From positions 186,001 to 250,000 of the forward strand of contig CP100467.1 in NCBI GenBank assembly GCA_024227995.1: a stretch of DNA of 64,000 nucleotides, in the 5' to 3' direction. The stretch comes from Halomicrococcus gelatinilyticus. Its GTDB lineage: Archaea > Halobacteriota > Halobacteria > Halobacteriales > Haladaptataceae. Position 1 is the first letter of the stretch; every line of letters starts with the position of its first letter. Position numbers and translations under genes: made by a program. A model generated the notes under the pieces. It was not told the origin of the DNA. It ran no database searches and was given only the letters and a program-made list of their open reading frames with translations. Below are positions 1 through 8,738 of the stretch, piece after piece.

Positions 1-80
1 TCGGCGTCGTCACGGGCGTCATCGGCGGGCCGTACTTCCTCTACCTGATGCGCAAGCAGGACGAGATGGGTGAGATCTGA
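1..80 (+). CDS. FecCD-type ABC importer permease, C-terminal end only
   Basis: The window opens inside a gene in the frame that ends at the TGA at 78-80. The visible 25 residues contain the segment GGPYFLYLM, which matches the conserved last membrane helix (GGPYFLYLL) of FecCD/BtuC permeases for iron-siderophore or cobalamin uptake, followed by a short charged tail. Its stop overlaps the ATG of the next gene by one base (TGATG), which fits translational coupling with its ATPase partner. The rest of the gene, and any substrate-binding protein, lies outside the window. Family is fairly sure; the substrate is not determinable. Confidence 0.8.
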   Translation, partial: GVVTGVIGGPYFLYLMRKQDEMGEI

Positions 81-973
81 TGAGCGAGAAGACCAGCTAC
101 GGGGACGAGCCTACACGCAGGGATGGAGACGCGGGGTCCCCGTCACACGGAGACGGTCGGTCGGCCGCCGACCGCGAGACCGCGAGCGAACTCGTGGGCG
201 AGGACCTCGCCGTCGGCTATCCGACCACGGACGAACCGGTCGTCGAGTGCGACAACGTCACGATCCCCGCCGGCGAGGTGACCGCTCTCGTCGGTCCGAA
301 CGGGAGCGGGAAGAGCACGCTGCTGAAGTCGATGGCGGACCAGCTTTCCGCCGAACGGGGACGGGTCCTGCTGGACGGCGACCGCGTCCAGTCGTTCGAC
401 TCGAAGGAGCTCGCCAGGCGGCTCGGGTTGCTCTCACAGGAGAACGAGTCGCCGGGCTCCATCACCGTCGAGGACCTCGTCTACCACGGTCGATACCCCC
501 ACCGCGGGTTCTTCGAGTCCGCCACCGAGGAGGACCGCGCGGCGGTCCAGCGGGCCATCGACCTGGCTGGCGTCGACCATCTCCGCGAGGACGAGGTCGG
601 GAACCTCAGCGGCGGCCAGAAGCAACTGGCGTGGATCGCGATGGTCCTCGCACAGGACACCGACGTGTTGCTGCTCGACGAACCGACGACGTTCCTCGAC
701 CTGCACCACCAGCTCCGGGTGATGGAGGTCGTCCGGACGCTCAACCGCGAGGAGGGGGTCACCGTCGGCGTCGTGCTCCACGACATCGGGCAGGCCGCGC
801 GGTTCGCGGACAACCTCATCGCGATGAAGGACGGCGAACCCTACGACTGGGGGCCGCCTCGCGAGGTCGTCACCGAGGAGCTGCTGGCCGACGTCTTCCG
901 CGTCGACGCCGACGTCGACGGCGAGGCCGACACCGGCCCCCACATCGCCCCCCACCGCGCGCTCGACGAGTAG
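80..973 (+). CDS. ABC transporter ATP-binding protein, iron-siderophore/cobalamin (FecE/BtuD) type
   Basis: This 297-residue protein is the cytoplasmic ATPase that powers the FecCD permease ending just upstream. Walker A is GPNGSGKST at residues 72-80, the signature LSGGQ is followed by KQLAWIAMVLAQ, and Walker B is LLLDEPTTFLD; the switch His lies in VVLHDIG. A hydrophilic extension of about 35 residues precedes the ATPase core and is not needed for the fold, so a later start is possible, but the ATG at 80 overlaps the upstream stop and is the natural coupled start. FecE-type ATPases serve ferric siderophore, heme or vitamin B12 uptake. The terminal gene of its operon: the next gene is convergent debris. 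Confidence 0.93.
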   Translation: MSEKTSYGDEPTRRDGDAGSPSHGDGRSAADRETASELVGEDLAVGYPTTDEPVVECDNVTIPAGEVTALVGPNGSGKSTLLKSMADQLSAERGRVLLDGDRVQSFDSKELARRLGLLSQENESPGSITVEDLVYHGRYPHRGFFESATEEDRAAVQRAIDLAGVDHLREDEVGNLSGGQKQLAWIAMVLAQDTDVLLLDEPTTFLDLHHQLRVMEVVRTLNREEGVTVGVVLHDIGQAARFADNLIAMKDGEPYDWGPPREVVTEELLADVFRVDADVDGEADTGPHIAPHRALDE

Positions 974-975
974 CG

Positions 976-1455
976 AGGACGAATCCGCCCCCAGTCGAGG
1001 ACGGCGACCCAGACGACGACGCCGTCGGCGACCGCGAGCACGCCGATGCTCACGCTCAGCAGCTCCAGGCTCGCCAGCAGCGCGAGGTTCGACCCGATGA
1101 CGACCAGGGGCACCCAGGGGACGCCGGGCGTCCGAAACCGGCGTTCCAGTTCGGGACGCTTCCGTCGCGACTGGACGAGCGCGACGTTGACGAACGTCAG
1201 CCCAGCGAGGAGCATGAACTCGGCGAAGTGCGCGAGCGATTCGAGACCGAGGGTGGCCTGTCCTCCTGGCACGCCGGGCGGCGACCCGAAGACGACGGTG
1301 AACGTGACGAAGAACGCCAGGACGAGAGCGTCGGTCACCAGCACCGCGACGGTCGGCGTCCCTGACTCCGCGCCGATGCGTTCGACCGGTCCGGGAAGGT
1401 GGTCGCGCTCGACCATCGCCAGCTTCACGCGCGACCCGGCGATGGAGTGTCGCAC
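976..1455 (-). pseudogene. Remnant of an APC-superfamily amino acid permease
   Basis: The minus-strand frame reads about 160 residues that resemble the C-terminal half of an amino acid permease: an SRVKLAMVERDHLPG segment (in APC permeases the SR.. FAMGRDG..P loop), then GTPTVAVLVTDALVL, three or four further hydrophobic helices, and the basic loop RRKRPELERRFRTPGVPWVP typical of the family. The first six or so helices are missing: no start codon or homologous sequence lies upstream before the Lrp gene. The frame also lacks its own stop and runs on antisense into the end of the convergent ABC gene. Both ends are therefore broken and I read it as a decaying fragment. GTG at 1455 could in principle start a short membrane protein. 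Confidence 0.72.
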
Positions 1456-1504
1456 GTGCCCGCCTTCTCGAAACAGCCCGTGGTCATCACCTCTCCCGTG
1501 GCCG

Positions 1505-1990
1505 TCACTCGCGCTCGGTCGCGGTGTCGTCCAGCGCGGACTCGAAGAGCGGCTTCACCCTCTCGGCGGGTATCAACTCCTCGTCGACGATGGTCAGACC
1601 GAGTTCGCTCAGGGCGGCGGCGATGCGCGTCAGGTCGTCGTTGTCCGTGCTGACGACGGTGAACACGACGTTTCGCTCTCCGGTCGCCAGTTCCCGAACG
1701 CCGACGACGCCCGGAACCGCCAGCCCGGCGTCGGCCATCGCCTCTCGTTCGGGAATCTGTGCGGTGCAGACGATCTGGACGTGCAGGTCGTAGCCCACCC
1801 GGTCGTAGTCCACCTCGGCCCGGTACGCGGTGACGATGCCCTCGTCCTCGAGCCGCTGGAGCCGTTTCCGGACCGTGCTGGGCGAGGCGGACACCTTCGC
1901 CGCGATGTCCCTGGACGAGGCGTGTCGAGCGTCGCGCTGTAACTCGGCGAGGATGTGCTGGTCCAGTTCGTCGAGACCTTCGAGCGTCAT
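1505..1990 (-). CDS. Lrp/AsnC family transcriptional regulator
   Basis: This 161-residue protein has the normal Lrp/AsnC layout: an N-terminal HTH_AsnC domain (residues 5-65, LDELDQHILAELQRDARH, then IAAKVSASPSTVRKRLQRLE with recognition helix) and a C-terminal RAM effector domain (about 75-145) of alternating beta strands. Family members bind DNA as dimers or octamers and respond to amino acids. The adjacent broken gene is an amino acid permease remnant, so the regulator may once have served that transporter; this is inference. ATG at 1990 gives the usual length. It is separated from the Mrp cluster by a divergent-free, same-strand gap of about 95 bases. Confidence 0.93.
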   Translation of the reverse strand: MTLEGLDELDQHILAELQRDARHASSRDIAAKVSASPSTVRKRLQRLEDEGIVTAYRAEVDYDRVGYDLHVQIVCTAQIPEREAMADAGLAVPGVVGVRELATGERNVVFTVVSTDNDDLTRIAAALSELGLTIVDEELIPAERVKPLFESALDDTATERE

Positions 1991-2084
1991 GTCGGGGGTC
2001 GAGAGTCGTCCGCGGATCGGAACGACGCTGTAGTGCGGCGCGTCGACCGCCTCCGGACGGTACCGCCGCGCGGGGCCGCGGGGA

Positions 2085-2501
2085 TCACGACGCGTCTTCC
2101 TCCGGGAACAGTGCGTCGGTGCACTCCTCGGTGAACGCGGGGACGGAGATCTCGTTTCCGGCCCTGACCTTGACGATCACGCCGCTGGTCTCCGAGAGGT
2201 ACAGGTGGACGGCCGTCGCCCGTTCGTGTTCGACGATCAGCGACCGGGCCTGACCGAGATGGGCGTACACCTCCTCGACGTACGGCCGCCGGAACAGTGC
2301 GATCGAGCGGTGAACGATGACGTCGAACTCGTGGCTCGACAGTTCGGTCCTGAGGTCGTCGCGAACGTAGTGGATGACGTAATCGTACCGGGTCGCGTCG
2401 AACGAGGCGACCCAGCGGAGGCCGTCGCCGAAGCGGTCCTGGAGCTGGGCGACGAGGTTGTCGTAGTCCGGTTCGGGCGTGTTCTTCTCGTTGAATATCA
2501 T
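2085..2501 (-). CDS. Conserved haloarchaeal hypothetical protein
   Basis: A 138-residue soluble acidic protein with no motif I can assign. It has no signal peptide and no membrane segment; the sequence alternates short strands and helices (for example RYDYVIHYVRDDLR, FDVIVHRSIALF, ATAVHLYLSETSGVIVKV), suggesting a compact alpha/beta fold. Codon and amino acid composition are typical of haloarchaeal coding DNA. It starts only 17 bases after the stop of the last MrpD-like gene and runs the same way, so it may be the tenth member of the antiporter operon. I do not recognise the family with confidence; similar length proteins are common in haloarchaeal genomes near regulators and transporters. 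Confidence 0.75.
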   Translation of the reverse strand: MIFNEKNTPEPDYDNLVAQLQDRFGDGLRWVASFDATRYDYVIHYVRDDLRTELSSHEFDVIVHRSIALFRRPYVEEVYAHLGQARSLIVEHERATAVHLYLSETSGVIVKVRAGNEISVPAFTEECTDALFPEEDAS

Positions 2502-2518
2502 GATGGTGTTGGTGTCTG

Positions 2519-4198
2519 TTAGGCGAGCGCGACGACGAGGAGCGCGAGCCCGGTGGTCGCAGCGAGCGCCCAGAGTGCCGCGCGGAGTGAGGTTTCGGTC
2601 GTCGCCGGGTCGCGGCCCGCGAGCGACCCGAGACGGCCGAGAAGGTCCGCCCCCGCCCGGGTCGCCGTGGCCCCGGCGTCGACGGCGAGCGTCGAGGTCG
2701 CGACCGCGAGGGACGCGGCGGCCGGGTTCAGTACCCGGTCGACGTCGACCGGATGGACGCGGGTCAGCGGCTTCCTGACGAGTCCGAACCCGACGACCCC
2801 CGCGACGGCGACCGCGAGGGCCTTCGCCAGTTCGCTGGCGGCGTAGGGCTCGAACGTCCCGGGACTGCCGGCGAAGGCTCCGAGGAAGGCTCCGGGGAAC
2901 AGGCCGAAGAGCACCGAGGGAACGGCGATTATCACGAGCGACGCCAGTTGCGATCGCGAGGCGGGAGCGACGACGACCGGGTCCGGCGGCCGCCGGACGA
3001 ACGCGTAGTAGCCGAACTTCGCGAACGAGAGCGCGGTCCCGACGCTAGCGAGGACGAGCACCCACCACAGGAGCTCCGCTCCGGCGCTCTCGACTGCCTT
3101 CGTCACGAGACCCTTGCTGACGAACCCGGAGAATCCGGGGACGCCGCTGATCGCGAGCGCGGCGACCAGGAACGTCCCGAAGGTGACCGGCATCTCGCGG
3201 GCCAGGCCGCCCAGCTTCTTGAGCGACCGTTCGCCGGTGCGGACGATGATAGCGCCGGCGATCATGAACAGCAGGCCCTTGTAGAGGACGTTCGCCGTCA
3301 GGTGGGCGAAGGCCCCCGTGAGACCGGCGGACGTGCCGATGCCGATGGCGACGACCATGTACCCCACCTGCGAGATGATGTGGTACGACAGGAGCCGTCG
3401 CATGTCCGTCTGGAGGACCGCCTGCGTCACGCCGAATCCGACCATCACGGCACCGAGCCACGCGACGGCCAGGCTCCCGTCGAGCGCGATCCGCGCGAGG
3501 GCGTAGACGGCCACCTTCGTGGTGAACCCGACCATCACGACGCTCACCGCGACGTGGGGCCGGGGATAGGTCTCGGGCAGCCAGGCGTGGAGTCCGACGA
3601 ACCCCAGGTTGACGCCGACGCCGACGACCGCGAGCGTCGTCGGGAGGCCGGCCGTTAGGCCGCCGTCATAGACGAAGGTCCCCGTAGCGGTGTACTGGAG
3701 CGCGACGGCCGAGACGAGGAACGCGCCCCCGATCAGGTGGTAGACGGCGTACCGGAACGCCGGTCGGACCGCGTCACCGCCGTGGTGCCAGACCAGCACC
3801 GTCGCGGACACCGCGAGCAGTTCCCAGGCCATGAACAGCGTCAGCCAGTCGCCGGCGACGACCGCCGCGACGCCGGCACCCATGTACGCCAGCGAGTACG
3901 CCGTCTGTCGGGCGTCGGCGCCGGTCCCGTAGCCGTAGAGGACGGTGATGGCCGCGACGAAGCCGAACAGCGCGGCGACCGGCCGGGCGAGCGGGTCGAC
4001 CCGGAACAGCACCTGCTCGAAGCCGAGCGCCGTCGTCGAGAGCGAACTCCCCGGCGGCACCGCGAACAGCCAGGGGACCGTGAGTGCCGTGAGCGCCACC
4101 GCGACGGCGGTCCCGACGCGACGGGGTGCCAGGAGGACGACCACCGCCGCGAGGAGGTACGCCGCCCACGGCGGGACGACCGCGAGGACGTCGGTCAT
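2519..4198 (-). CDS. mrpD: Mrp-type antiporter subunit, MrpD/NuoM-N-like (third copy)
   Basis: A 559-residue polytopic membrane protein of the proton-conducting antiporter family shared by Mrp Na+/H+ antiporters and complex I subunits NuoL/M/N. About 14 helices are visible. Family landmarks include the Glu-containing helix TLFMAWELLAVSA, the Lys-bearing helix GFTTKVAVYALARIA, the TDMRRLLSYHIISQVGYM segment, and the later helix LTANVLYKGLLFMIAGAII. After the core there is a C-terminal extension with extra helices and an Ala-rich stretch. The ATG at 4198 overlaps the stop of the preceding gene (ATGA); the 50 upstream in-frame codons are arginine-rich shadow sequence. It is the last Mrp subunit of the operon and probably forms one of three ion channels in the complex. 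Confidence 0.93.
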   Translation of the reverse strand: MTDVLAVVPPWAAYLLAAVVVLLAPRRVGTAVAVALTALTVPWLFAVPPGSSLSTTALGFEQVLFRVDPLARPVAALFGFVAAITVLYGYGTGADARQTAYSLAYMGAGVAAVVAGDWLTLFMAWELLAVSATVLVWHHGGDAVRPAFRYAVYHLIGGAFLVSAVALQYTATGTFVYDGGLTAGLPTTLAVVGVGVNLGFVGLHAWLPETYPRPHVAVSVVMVGFTTKVAVYALARIALDGSLAVAWLGAVMVGFGVTQAVLQTDMRRLLSYHIISQVGYMVVAIGIGTSAGLTGAFAHLTANVLYKGLLFMIAGAIIVRTGERSLKKLGGLAREMPVTFGTFLVAALAISGVPGFSGFVSKGLVTKAVESAGAELLWWVLVLASVGTALSFAKFGYYAFVRRPPDPVVVAPASRSQLASLVIIAVPSVLFGLFPGAFLGAFAGSPGTFEPYAASELAKALAVAVAGVVGFGLVRKPLTRVHPVDVDRVLNPAAASLAVATSTLAVDAGATATRAGADLLGRLGSLAGRDPATTETSLRAALWALAATTGLALLVVALA

Positions 4199-5796
4199 CC
4201 GAACACCTCCGCCACGACGGTCTCGGCGAGTTCCCAGACGGGGAACGCGGTCGGCGCGACCCCGAGCGCGACGGCGAACCCGACGGTGACGAGGACGGGA
4301 ACGAGCAGGAACGGCGTGGCCTCGCGGCCGAGCGGGCGACGTTCCCATCCTTCCTCGCGGCCGCCGTCCGCGGCCCGAGGCCCACCGGTGTCCGCACGAG
4401 GCCCATCAATGTCGGCCCGAGGCCCATCGGCGGCATGTGGCGGCGCGAACGCGTGGCGACTCTCCGGGTCGTCCGCGTTCCGTTCGCCGAAGAAGGCCAC
4501 GTAGACGACGGGCCAGAAGTACAGCAGCTTCAGGACCCCCGCCAGCAGGTAGGCGGCGACGAAGACGGGCACGGGGCCGCCGGCCGCCCCGAGGACGAGC
4601 TGGAACTTGCTGACGAAGCCGGCGACCAGCGGGAAGCCGACGAGTCCGGCCGCAGCGACGGCGAAGGCCGCCATCGTCATCGGGAGCCGCCGTCCGATCC
4701 CTGCGATGTCGGAGACGTACTTCTCGCCGGTCTCGGCGTAGACGACCCCCGCGGCGAAGAAGAGGGTGATCTTCATGAACGCGTGGGCGACGACGTGGAG
4801 GAACGCACCGAACACGGTGAGTGGGGTCGCCAGCGCGACGCCGAGGGCGATGTACGACAGCTGGCTCACCGTCGAGTACGCCAGTCCGCGCTTGAGGTTG
4901 TCCTGCCGGAGGCCGACGACGCCGGCGAGGACCATCGTGACCGCGGCCGCGACCGCGAGGGGCAGGCCGACGCCGAGGTCCCAGGTGGGGTCCGGTCCGA
5001 ACGTGTAGAGGACGGTCCGCGCGACGGCGAACACGCCGCTCTTGACGACGGCGACGGCGTGCAACAGCCCGGAGACGGGCGTCGGGGCGACCATCGCGGC
5101 CGGCAGCCAGCGGTGTAACGGCATGATCGCGGTCTTGACGCCGAACCCGACGACGAGCAGGGCGAACGCGAGTCGACCGAGCGTGGGGTCGACCGTCGCC
5201 AGTCCGGCGATGCCACCGGGAACGAACGCGACGGTCCCGGTGAGCACGCCCACGAGCACGATTCCGCCGAGGACGAGCACACCGCCGCCGAGCGTGTAGG
5301 CGACGTACGTCCGGCCGGCCCTGCGGGCCTTCGCCGTCCCGGCGTGGACGACGAGCGGGTAGGTCGCGAGCGTCAACAGCTCGTAGAACACGAACAGCGT
5401 GAACAGGTTCGCGGCGAAGGCGACGCCCATCGTGGCGGCGATGCTCGCGGCGAACGCCGCGAAGTAACTCGTCTGGGACCGTTCCTCGACCGTCCTGACG
5501 TAGCCGATGCTGTAGACGCTGGTCACGAGCCACAGCGTGCTCGCGAGCAGGGCGAACAGGAGTCCGGCGGCGTCGGCCCGCAGGTCGAAGGGGACGCCGG
5601 CGACCGACCCCAGCGGCGTGACCGGCGTCGCGGGCGACCGGGTCGCGAGCCAGACCGCGACCAGCGTCCCGACTGCTGCGAGGAGGGTCACCCCTTCCCG
5701 GACGTTCGGTCGGGACCGCGTCGCGTAGACGAGCGGGACCGCGACCGTCGGGAGCAGGACCGCGACGAGCGGCAGGGGCGAGACGGCGTCGGTCAC
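4195..5796 (-). CDS. mrpD: Mrp-type antiporter subunit, MrpD/NuoL-like (second copy)
   Basis: A 533-residue polytopic protein of the same antiporter/complex I family. It contains the conserved helix NLFTLFVFYELLTLATYPLV with the functional Glu, PLHRWLPAAMVAPTPVSGLL with the broken-helix signature typical of NuoL/MrpA-MrpD proteins, VVKSGVFAVAR with the Lys, the RQDNLKRGLAYSTVSQLSY segment, and VAHAFMKITLFFAAG. A hydrophilic His/Asp/Arg-rich loop of low complexity sits before the last helix. The start is the GTG at 5796, which overlaps the upstream stop (GTGA); the longer frame upstream is non-coding in character. Acts in the cytoplasmic membrane in Na+(or K+)/H+ exchange together with the other subunits. 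Confidence 0.93.
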   Translation of the reverse strand: MTDAVSPLPLVAVLLPTVAVPLVYATRSRPNVREGVTLLAAVGTLVAVWLATRSPATPVTPLGSVAGVPFDLRADAAGLLFALLASTLWLVTSVYSIGYVRTVEERSQTSYFAAFAASIAATMGVAFAANLFTLFVFYELLTLATYPLVVHAGTAKARRAGRTYVAYTLGGGVLVLGGIVLVGVLTGTVAFVPGGIAGLATVDPTLGRLAFALLVVGFGVKTAIMPLHRWLPAAMVAPTPVSGLLHAVAVVKSGVFAVARTVLYTFGPDPTWDLGVGLPLAVAAAVTMVLAGVVGLRQDNLKRGLAYSTVSQLSYIALGVALATPLTVFGAFLHVVAHAFMKITLFFAAGVVYAETGEKYVSDIAGIGRRLPMTMAAFAVAAAGLVGFPLVAGFVSKFQLVLGAAGGPVPVFVAAYLLAGVLKLLYFWPVVYVAFFGERNADDPESRHAFAPPHAADGPRADIDGPRADTGGPRAADGGREEGWERRPLGREATPFLLVPVLVTVGFAVALGVAPTAFPVWELAETVVAEVFG

Positions 5797-7379
5797 ACCC
5801 ACACCTCCACGACCGGGGCGAACCAGTCCGCGAGCGCCGTCGAACCCAGCCCGAGCGCGAGGGTCGCGGTGGCTGCGAGGACGACGACCAGTGCCTCCCG
5901 CCCGCGACGCGTGGCCTCCACTTCGCCGCCTGCCACCCACCCTTTCGACGTTCCCCCGTCTGCCGTCTCTCCATCTGCCGTCCCCCCGTCTGCTGCCTCG
6001 CCGCCTGCTGGTCCATCGTCTGCCGGCCCGTCGCCTGCCGCCCCGCCGTCGGCCACCGTCGACTCCCCCTGGGTCGTCGGTGCGAGGTAGAGTCGCTCGA
6101 CCACGCGGCCGCCGTAGGCGAGCGAGACCAGCGTGCTGAGCAGGACGACGCCCGCGACGACCCAGCCACGGACCTCGACGGCGGCGAGCGCGAGGTACCA
6201 CTTGCCGGCGAACCCGACGGTCGGCGGCAGTCCCACGAGCGAAGCGAAGGCGACGGCGACGCCCGCAGCCACCACGGGCCGTTCGCGCGCCAGTCCGGCG
6301 TACTCGTCGACCGTCCGCGCGCCGAACTCGCGTTCGAACTGCCCGGCGGCGACGAACAGCCCGCCCTTCGCGATGCCGTTCGCCAGCACGAGGATCAGCG
6401 CCGCCGTGACGGCACCGGGGGTCGCGAGCCCGATGCCGACGAAGACCAGGCCGAACTGGAGGACCGACGAGTACGCGAGCAGACGGCGGACGTTCGACTG
6501 CCGGAAGGTGAGGTACCCGCCGGCGACGACGCTCACGAGACCGCCGACCACGAACACTGCCTGGAGGAGCGGGACCGCCTCGAACGTGCCGACGGTGAAC
6601 ACGTCGAAGACGATCCGGACCAGCGCGTAGCCGGGGACCGTCGAGCCGAGCGCCGCCAGCAGTGCGGCGACGTCCGTCCCGGCGGCGGCGTAGGCGTCGG
6701 GTTTCCAGGTGTGGAGCGGGAACACCGCGATCTTCACGCCGAGTCCCACCGTGACGAGGAGGAGGGCCGCGACGACCAGCGGCGAGTCGTAGCCGACCGC
6801 CGCGAGTTCCGGTCCGAGGTCGGCCATCGCCAGCGTCCCCGTGGCGACGTAGAGGTAGCCCACGCCGAGCAGGTAGAAGGTCGCGCCGACGGTGCCGACC
6901 AGCAGGTACTGCAGGGCGGCGAGGGCGGCCGTCGCGCCGCGGCGACTCCCGACCAGGGCGTACGCGGCCAGCCCGGCGATCTCGAGGAACACGTAGAGGT
7001 TGAACACGTCGGCGGTGACGGCCATCCCGGTCAGCCCGGCCACGAACAGGAGCCAGAGGCTGTCGCTCGCTCCGGTCGGGTCCGTCCGGACGGTCAGGTA
7101 CAGCGTCGCAGCGGCGACCGCGACGAACAGGACGAACGCGCTCGACACCTCGTCGACGAGCAGGCCGATCCCGACGGCCGCGGGGAGACCGCCGACGACG
7201 TAGGTCAGCGGCCCGGTGGTCGCGACGCCGGCGACGACGGCACTCGCGAGTCCGACCTGTGCGACGAGCAGGGCACCCGTCGCCCGGTGGCCGACCGTCG
7301 GAAACCGACGCCGGAAGGCGAACGGAACGAGCGCCCCGAGGACGGGGACGGCGACCAGCAGGGGGAGGAGGTGGGTCAC
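5793..7379 (-). CDS. mrpD: Mrp-type antiporter subunit, MrpD-like (first copy)
   Basis: A 528-residue polytopic membrane protein with the antiporter core: VFNLYVFLEIAGLAAYALVG (Glu helix), FPLHTWKPDAYAAAGTDVAA, RQSNVRRLLAYSSVLQFGLV and ANGIAKGGLFVAAG with the late Lys helix. A Gly/Asp/Ala-rich, repeat-like loop built on ADGG and DGET units separates the last two helices, similar in position to the loop in the second copy. GTG at 7379 is coupled to the MrpC stop. Canonical Mrp operons place mrpD directly after mrpC, so this copy best corresponds to the classical MrpD; the other two may replace the NuoL-like part of MrpA. That assignment is inference. Confidence 0.93.
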   Translation of the reverse strand: MTHLLPLLVAVPVLGALVPFAFRRRFPTVGHRATGALLVAQVGLASAVVAGVATTGPLTYVVGGLPAAVGIGLLVDEVSSAFVLFVAVAAATLYLTVRTDPTGASDSLWLLFVAGLTGMAVTADVFNLYVFLEIAGLAAYALVGSRRGATAALAALQYLLVGTVGATFYLLGVGYLYVATGTLAMADLGPELAAVGYDSPLVVAALLLVTVGLGVKIAVFPLHTWKPDAYAAAGTDVAALLAALGSTVPGYALVRIVFDVFTVGTFEAVPLLQAVFVVGGLVSVVAGGYLTFRQSNVRRLLAYSSVLQFGLVFVGIGLATPGAVTAALILVLANGIAKGGLFVAAGQFEREFGARTVDEYAGLARERPVVAAGVAVAFASLVGLPPTVGFAGKWYLALAAVEVRGWVVAGVVLLSTLVSLAYGGRVVERLYLAPTTQGESTVADGGAAGDGPADDGPAGGEAADGGTADGETADGGTSKGWVAGGEVEATRRGREALVVVLAATATLALGLGSTALADWFAPVVEVWV

Positions 7380-7735
7380 GACCGGGCCTCCCGGATCTCG
7401 CTCTCGTCGACCGTGCCGTGCTCGTCGTAGATCCGGACGACGAGGGCGAGCGCGACGGCAGTGACGCTCACGCCGACGACGATGGCGGTCAGGACGAGCA
7501 CGTGCGGCAGCGGGTTCGCGTACGGCCCGTCCCCGGTGAGCAGCGGTGCCTGCCCGCCGACGCGGAACGCGGCGGCGATGAAGAACAGGAAGACGCCCGT
7601 CTGGAACAGGTTCAGGCCGAGGATCTTCTTGACGAGGCTGTCGTCGTCGACGAGGACGAACAGTCCGACGCCGACGAGCAGCGCGTAGACGACGTAGGCC
7701 CCGCGGGTGAGGAGCAGCGATTCGAGCGACGTCAC
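7376..7735 (-). CDS. mrpC: Mrp antiporter subunit MrpC (NuoK-like)
   Basis: A 119-residue protein with three hydrophobic helices and the NuoK/MrpC hallmark GLFVLVDDDSLVKKILGLNL followed by FQTGVFLFFI, then a loop with the family-typical NPLPHVLVLTAIVVGVS. MrpC is the homologue of complex I subunit NuoK and packs beside the MrpA/MrpD antiporter subunits. The start is GTG at 7735 in a GTGA overlap with the MrpB stop; this gives the usual family length of about 110-120 residues, whereas the longer frame contains an arginine-rich shadow. Order mrpB-mrpC-mrpD is canonical. Confidence 0.95.
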   Translation of the reverse strand: MTSLESLLLTRGAYVVYALLVGVGLFVLVDDDSLVKKILGLNLFQTGVFLFFIAAAFRVGGQAPLLTGDGPYANPLPHVLVLTAIVVGVSVTAVALALVVRIYDEHGTVDESEIREARS

Positions 7736-8199
7736 CGCTGCTCGCCCTCCCTCTCCTCGCTCTCCTCGCCCTCCTCTGTCTCCCCGGGTTCCTCGGCCAG
7801 CGAGACGAACAGGACCACGACGACGGCGGCGACCGTCGCACCGATGCCGAGTTCGATGGCCTCCGTCGCGTACACCGACGCCTTCGGGATCGGAAGCAGG
7901 TCGAACTGGAGGAACGCTCCGCCGCTCGCGATGCCCGCGAGGGCGACGGCACCGAAGACGACCGGTGCCGCAGCGACGAACGCCACCAGCCATCCCGGCC
8001 GGAGCCAGTCGGCGGTGTCCTGGACCCCGAACGCGAACGCGAGCGTCACGACGACCGCTGCGGCGACGACGCCGCCCTGGAAGCCCCCGCCGACGGAGCT
8101 GGTGCCGTGAAAGAGGGTGAACAGCGCGAACGTCAGCACGAACGGCGAGAGGACGCGGACCGTGGTCAGCACGACGGGGCTGTCGCCGCGGCGGGTCAC
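7732..8199 (-). CDS. mrpB: Mrp antiporter subunit MrpB (MnhB domain)
   Basis: A 155-residue membrane protein matching the MnhB domain: four helices, with the characteristic GTSSVGGGFQGGVVAAA motif near residue 35 and a later region PKASVYATEAIELGIG. It ends in an acidic Glu-rich tail, a haloarchaeal trait. GTG at 8199 overlaps the stop of the MrpA-tail gene. MrpB is a structural subunit required for antiport in bacterial Mrp complexes. Confidence 0.93.
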   Translation of the reverse strand: MTRRGDSPVVLTTVRVLSPFVLTFALFTLFHGTSSVGGGFQGGVVAAAVVVTLAFAFGVQDTADWLRPGWLVAFVAAAPVVFGAVALAGIASGGAFLQFDLLPIPKASVYATEAIELGIGATVAAVVVVLFVSLAEEPGETEEGEESEEREGEQR

Positions 8200-8738
8200 G
8201 CCAGCACCCCCCGTCGGAGGACCGCGAGGGCGGCGACGGCCGCCGTGAACACGACCGCGATCTCGCCGAAGGTGTCGAACCCGCGGTAGACGACCAGCAC
8301 CGCCGTCACCACGTTGTCGATACCCCTGTCGGCGGCGTCGTCGAGGTAGAACTCGGTGACCGGGCCGAACGCCGGTGCGTCCGCCGAACCGACGGCTGGC
8401 AGTGCCGGCACGGTGAGCAGGAGGCCGACCGTGACGAGCGCCGCGACCCCGACGGACGCGGGCCTGATCTGCTGTTTCTGCGAGGCGGTGGCCGTCCCGA
8501 CCCCGCCGAGACGTCGGACGAGCAACAGGAACAGGGCCGTCGTCACGCCCGCGCCGACGGCCGCCTCGGTGAGCGCGACGTCGGGTGCCCGGAAGACGAG
8601 CCACACGATGGCGAGCCCGAGGCTGTACGCGGCGAACGCGACGAGGGCGGTCACCAGGGTCCGGGCGAGGGCCGCCACCACCGCGGTCGCGATGACGACC
8701 CCGAACAGCGCGAACAGGAGCGCCTGCGTCGGCGTCAT
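8196..8738 (-). CDS. MrpA C-terminal-like subunit (DUF4040/MbhD plus MrpB-type domain)
   Basis: A 180-residue membrane protein corresponding to the C-terminal portion of bacterial MrpA. The first three helices carry the DUF4040/MbhD signature (FRAPDVALTEAAVGAGVTTALFLL), and the second half has a short extracytoplasmic loop followed by NVVTAVLVVYRGFDTFGEIAVVF, the pattern of the MbhE/MrpB N-terminal part where RG(Y/F)DT.GE is conserved. In bacteria these modules are fused to the NuoL-like part of MrpA; here they stand alone. ATG at 8738 overlaps the MrpG stop (ATGA). Confidence 0.92.
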   Translation of the reverse strand: MTPTQALLFALFGVVIATAVVAALARTLVTALVAFAAYSLGLAIVWLVFRAPDVALTEAAVGAGVTTALFLLLVRRLGGVGTATASQKQQIRPASVGVAALVTVGLLLTVPALPAVGSADAPAFGPVTEFYLDDAADRGIDNVVTAVLVVYRGFDTFGEIAVVFTAAVAALAVLRRGVLA

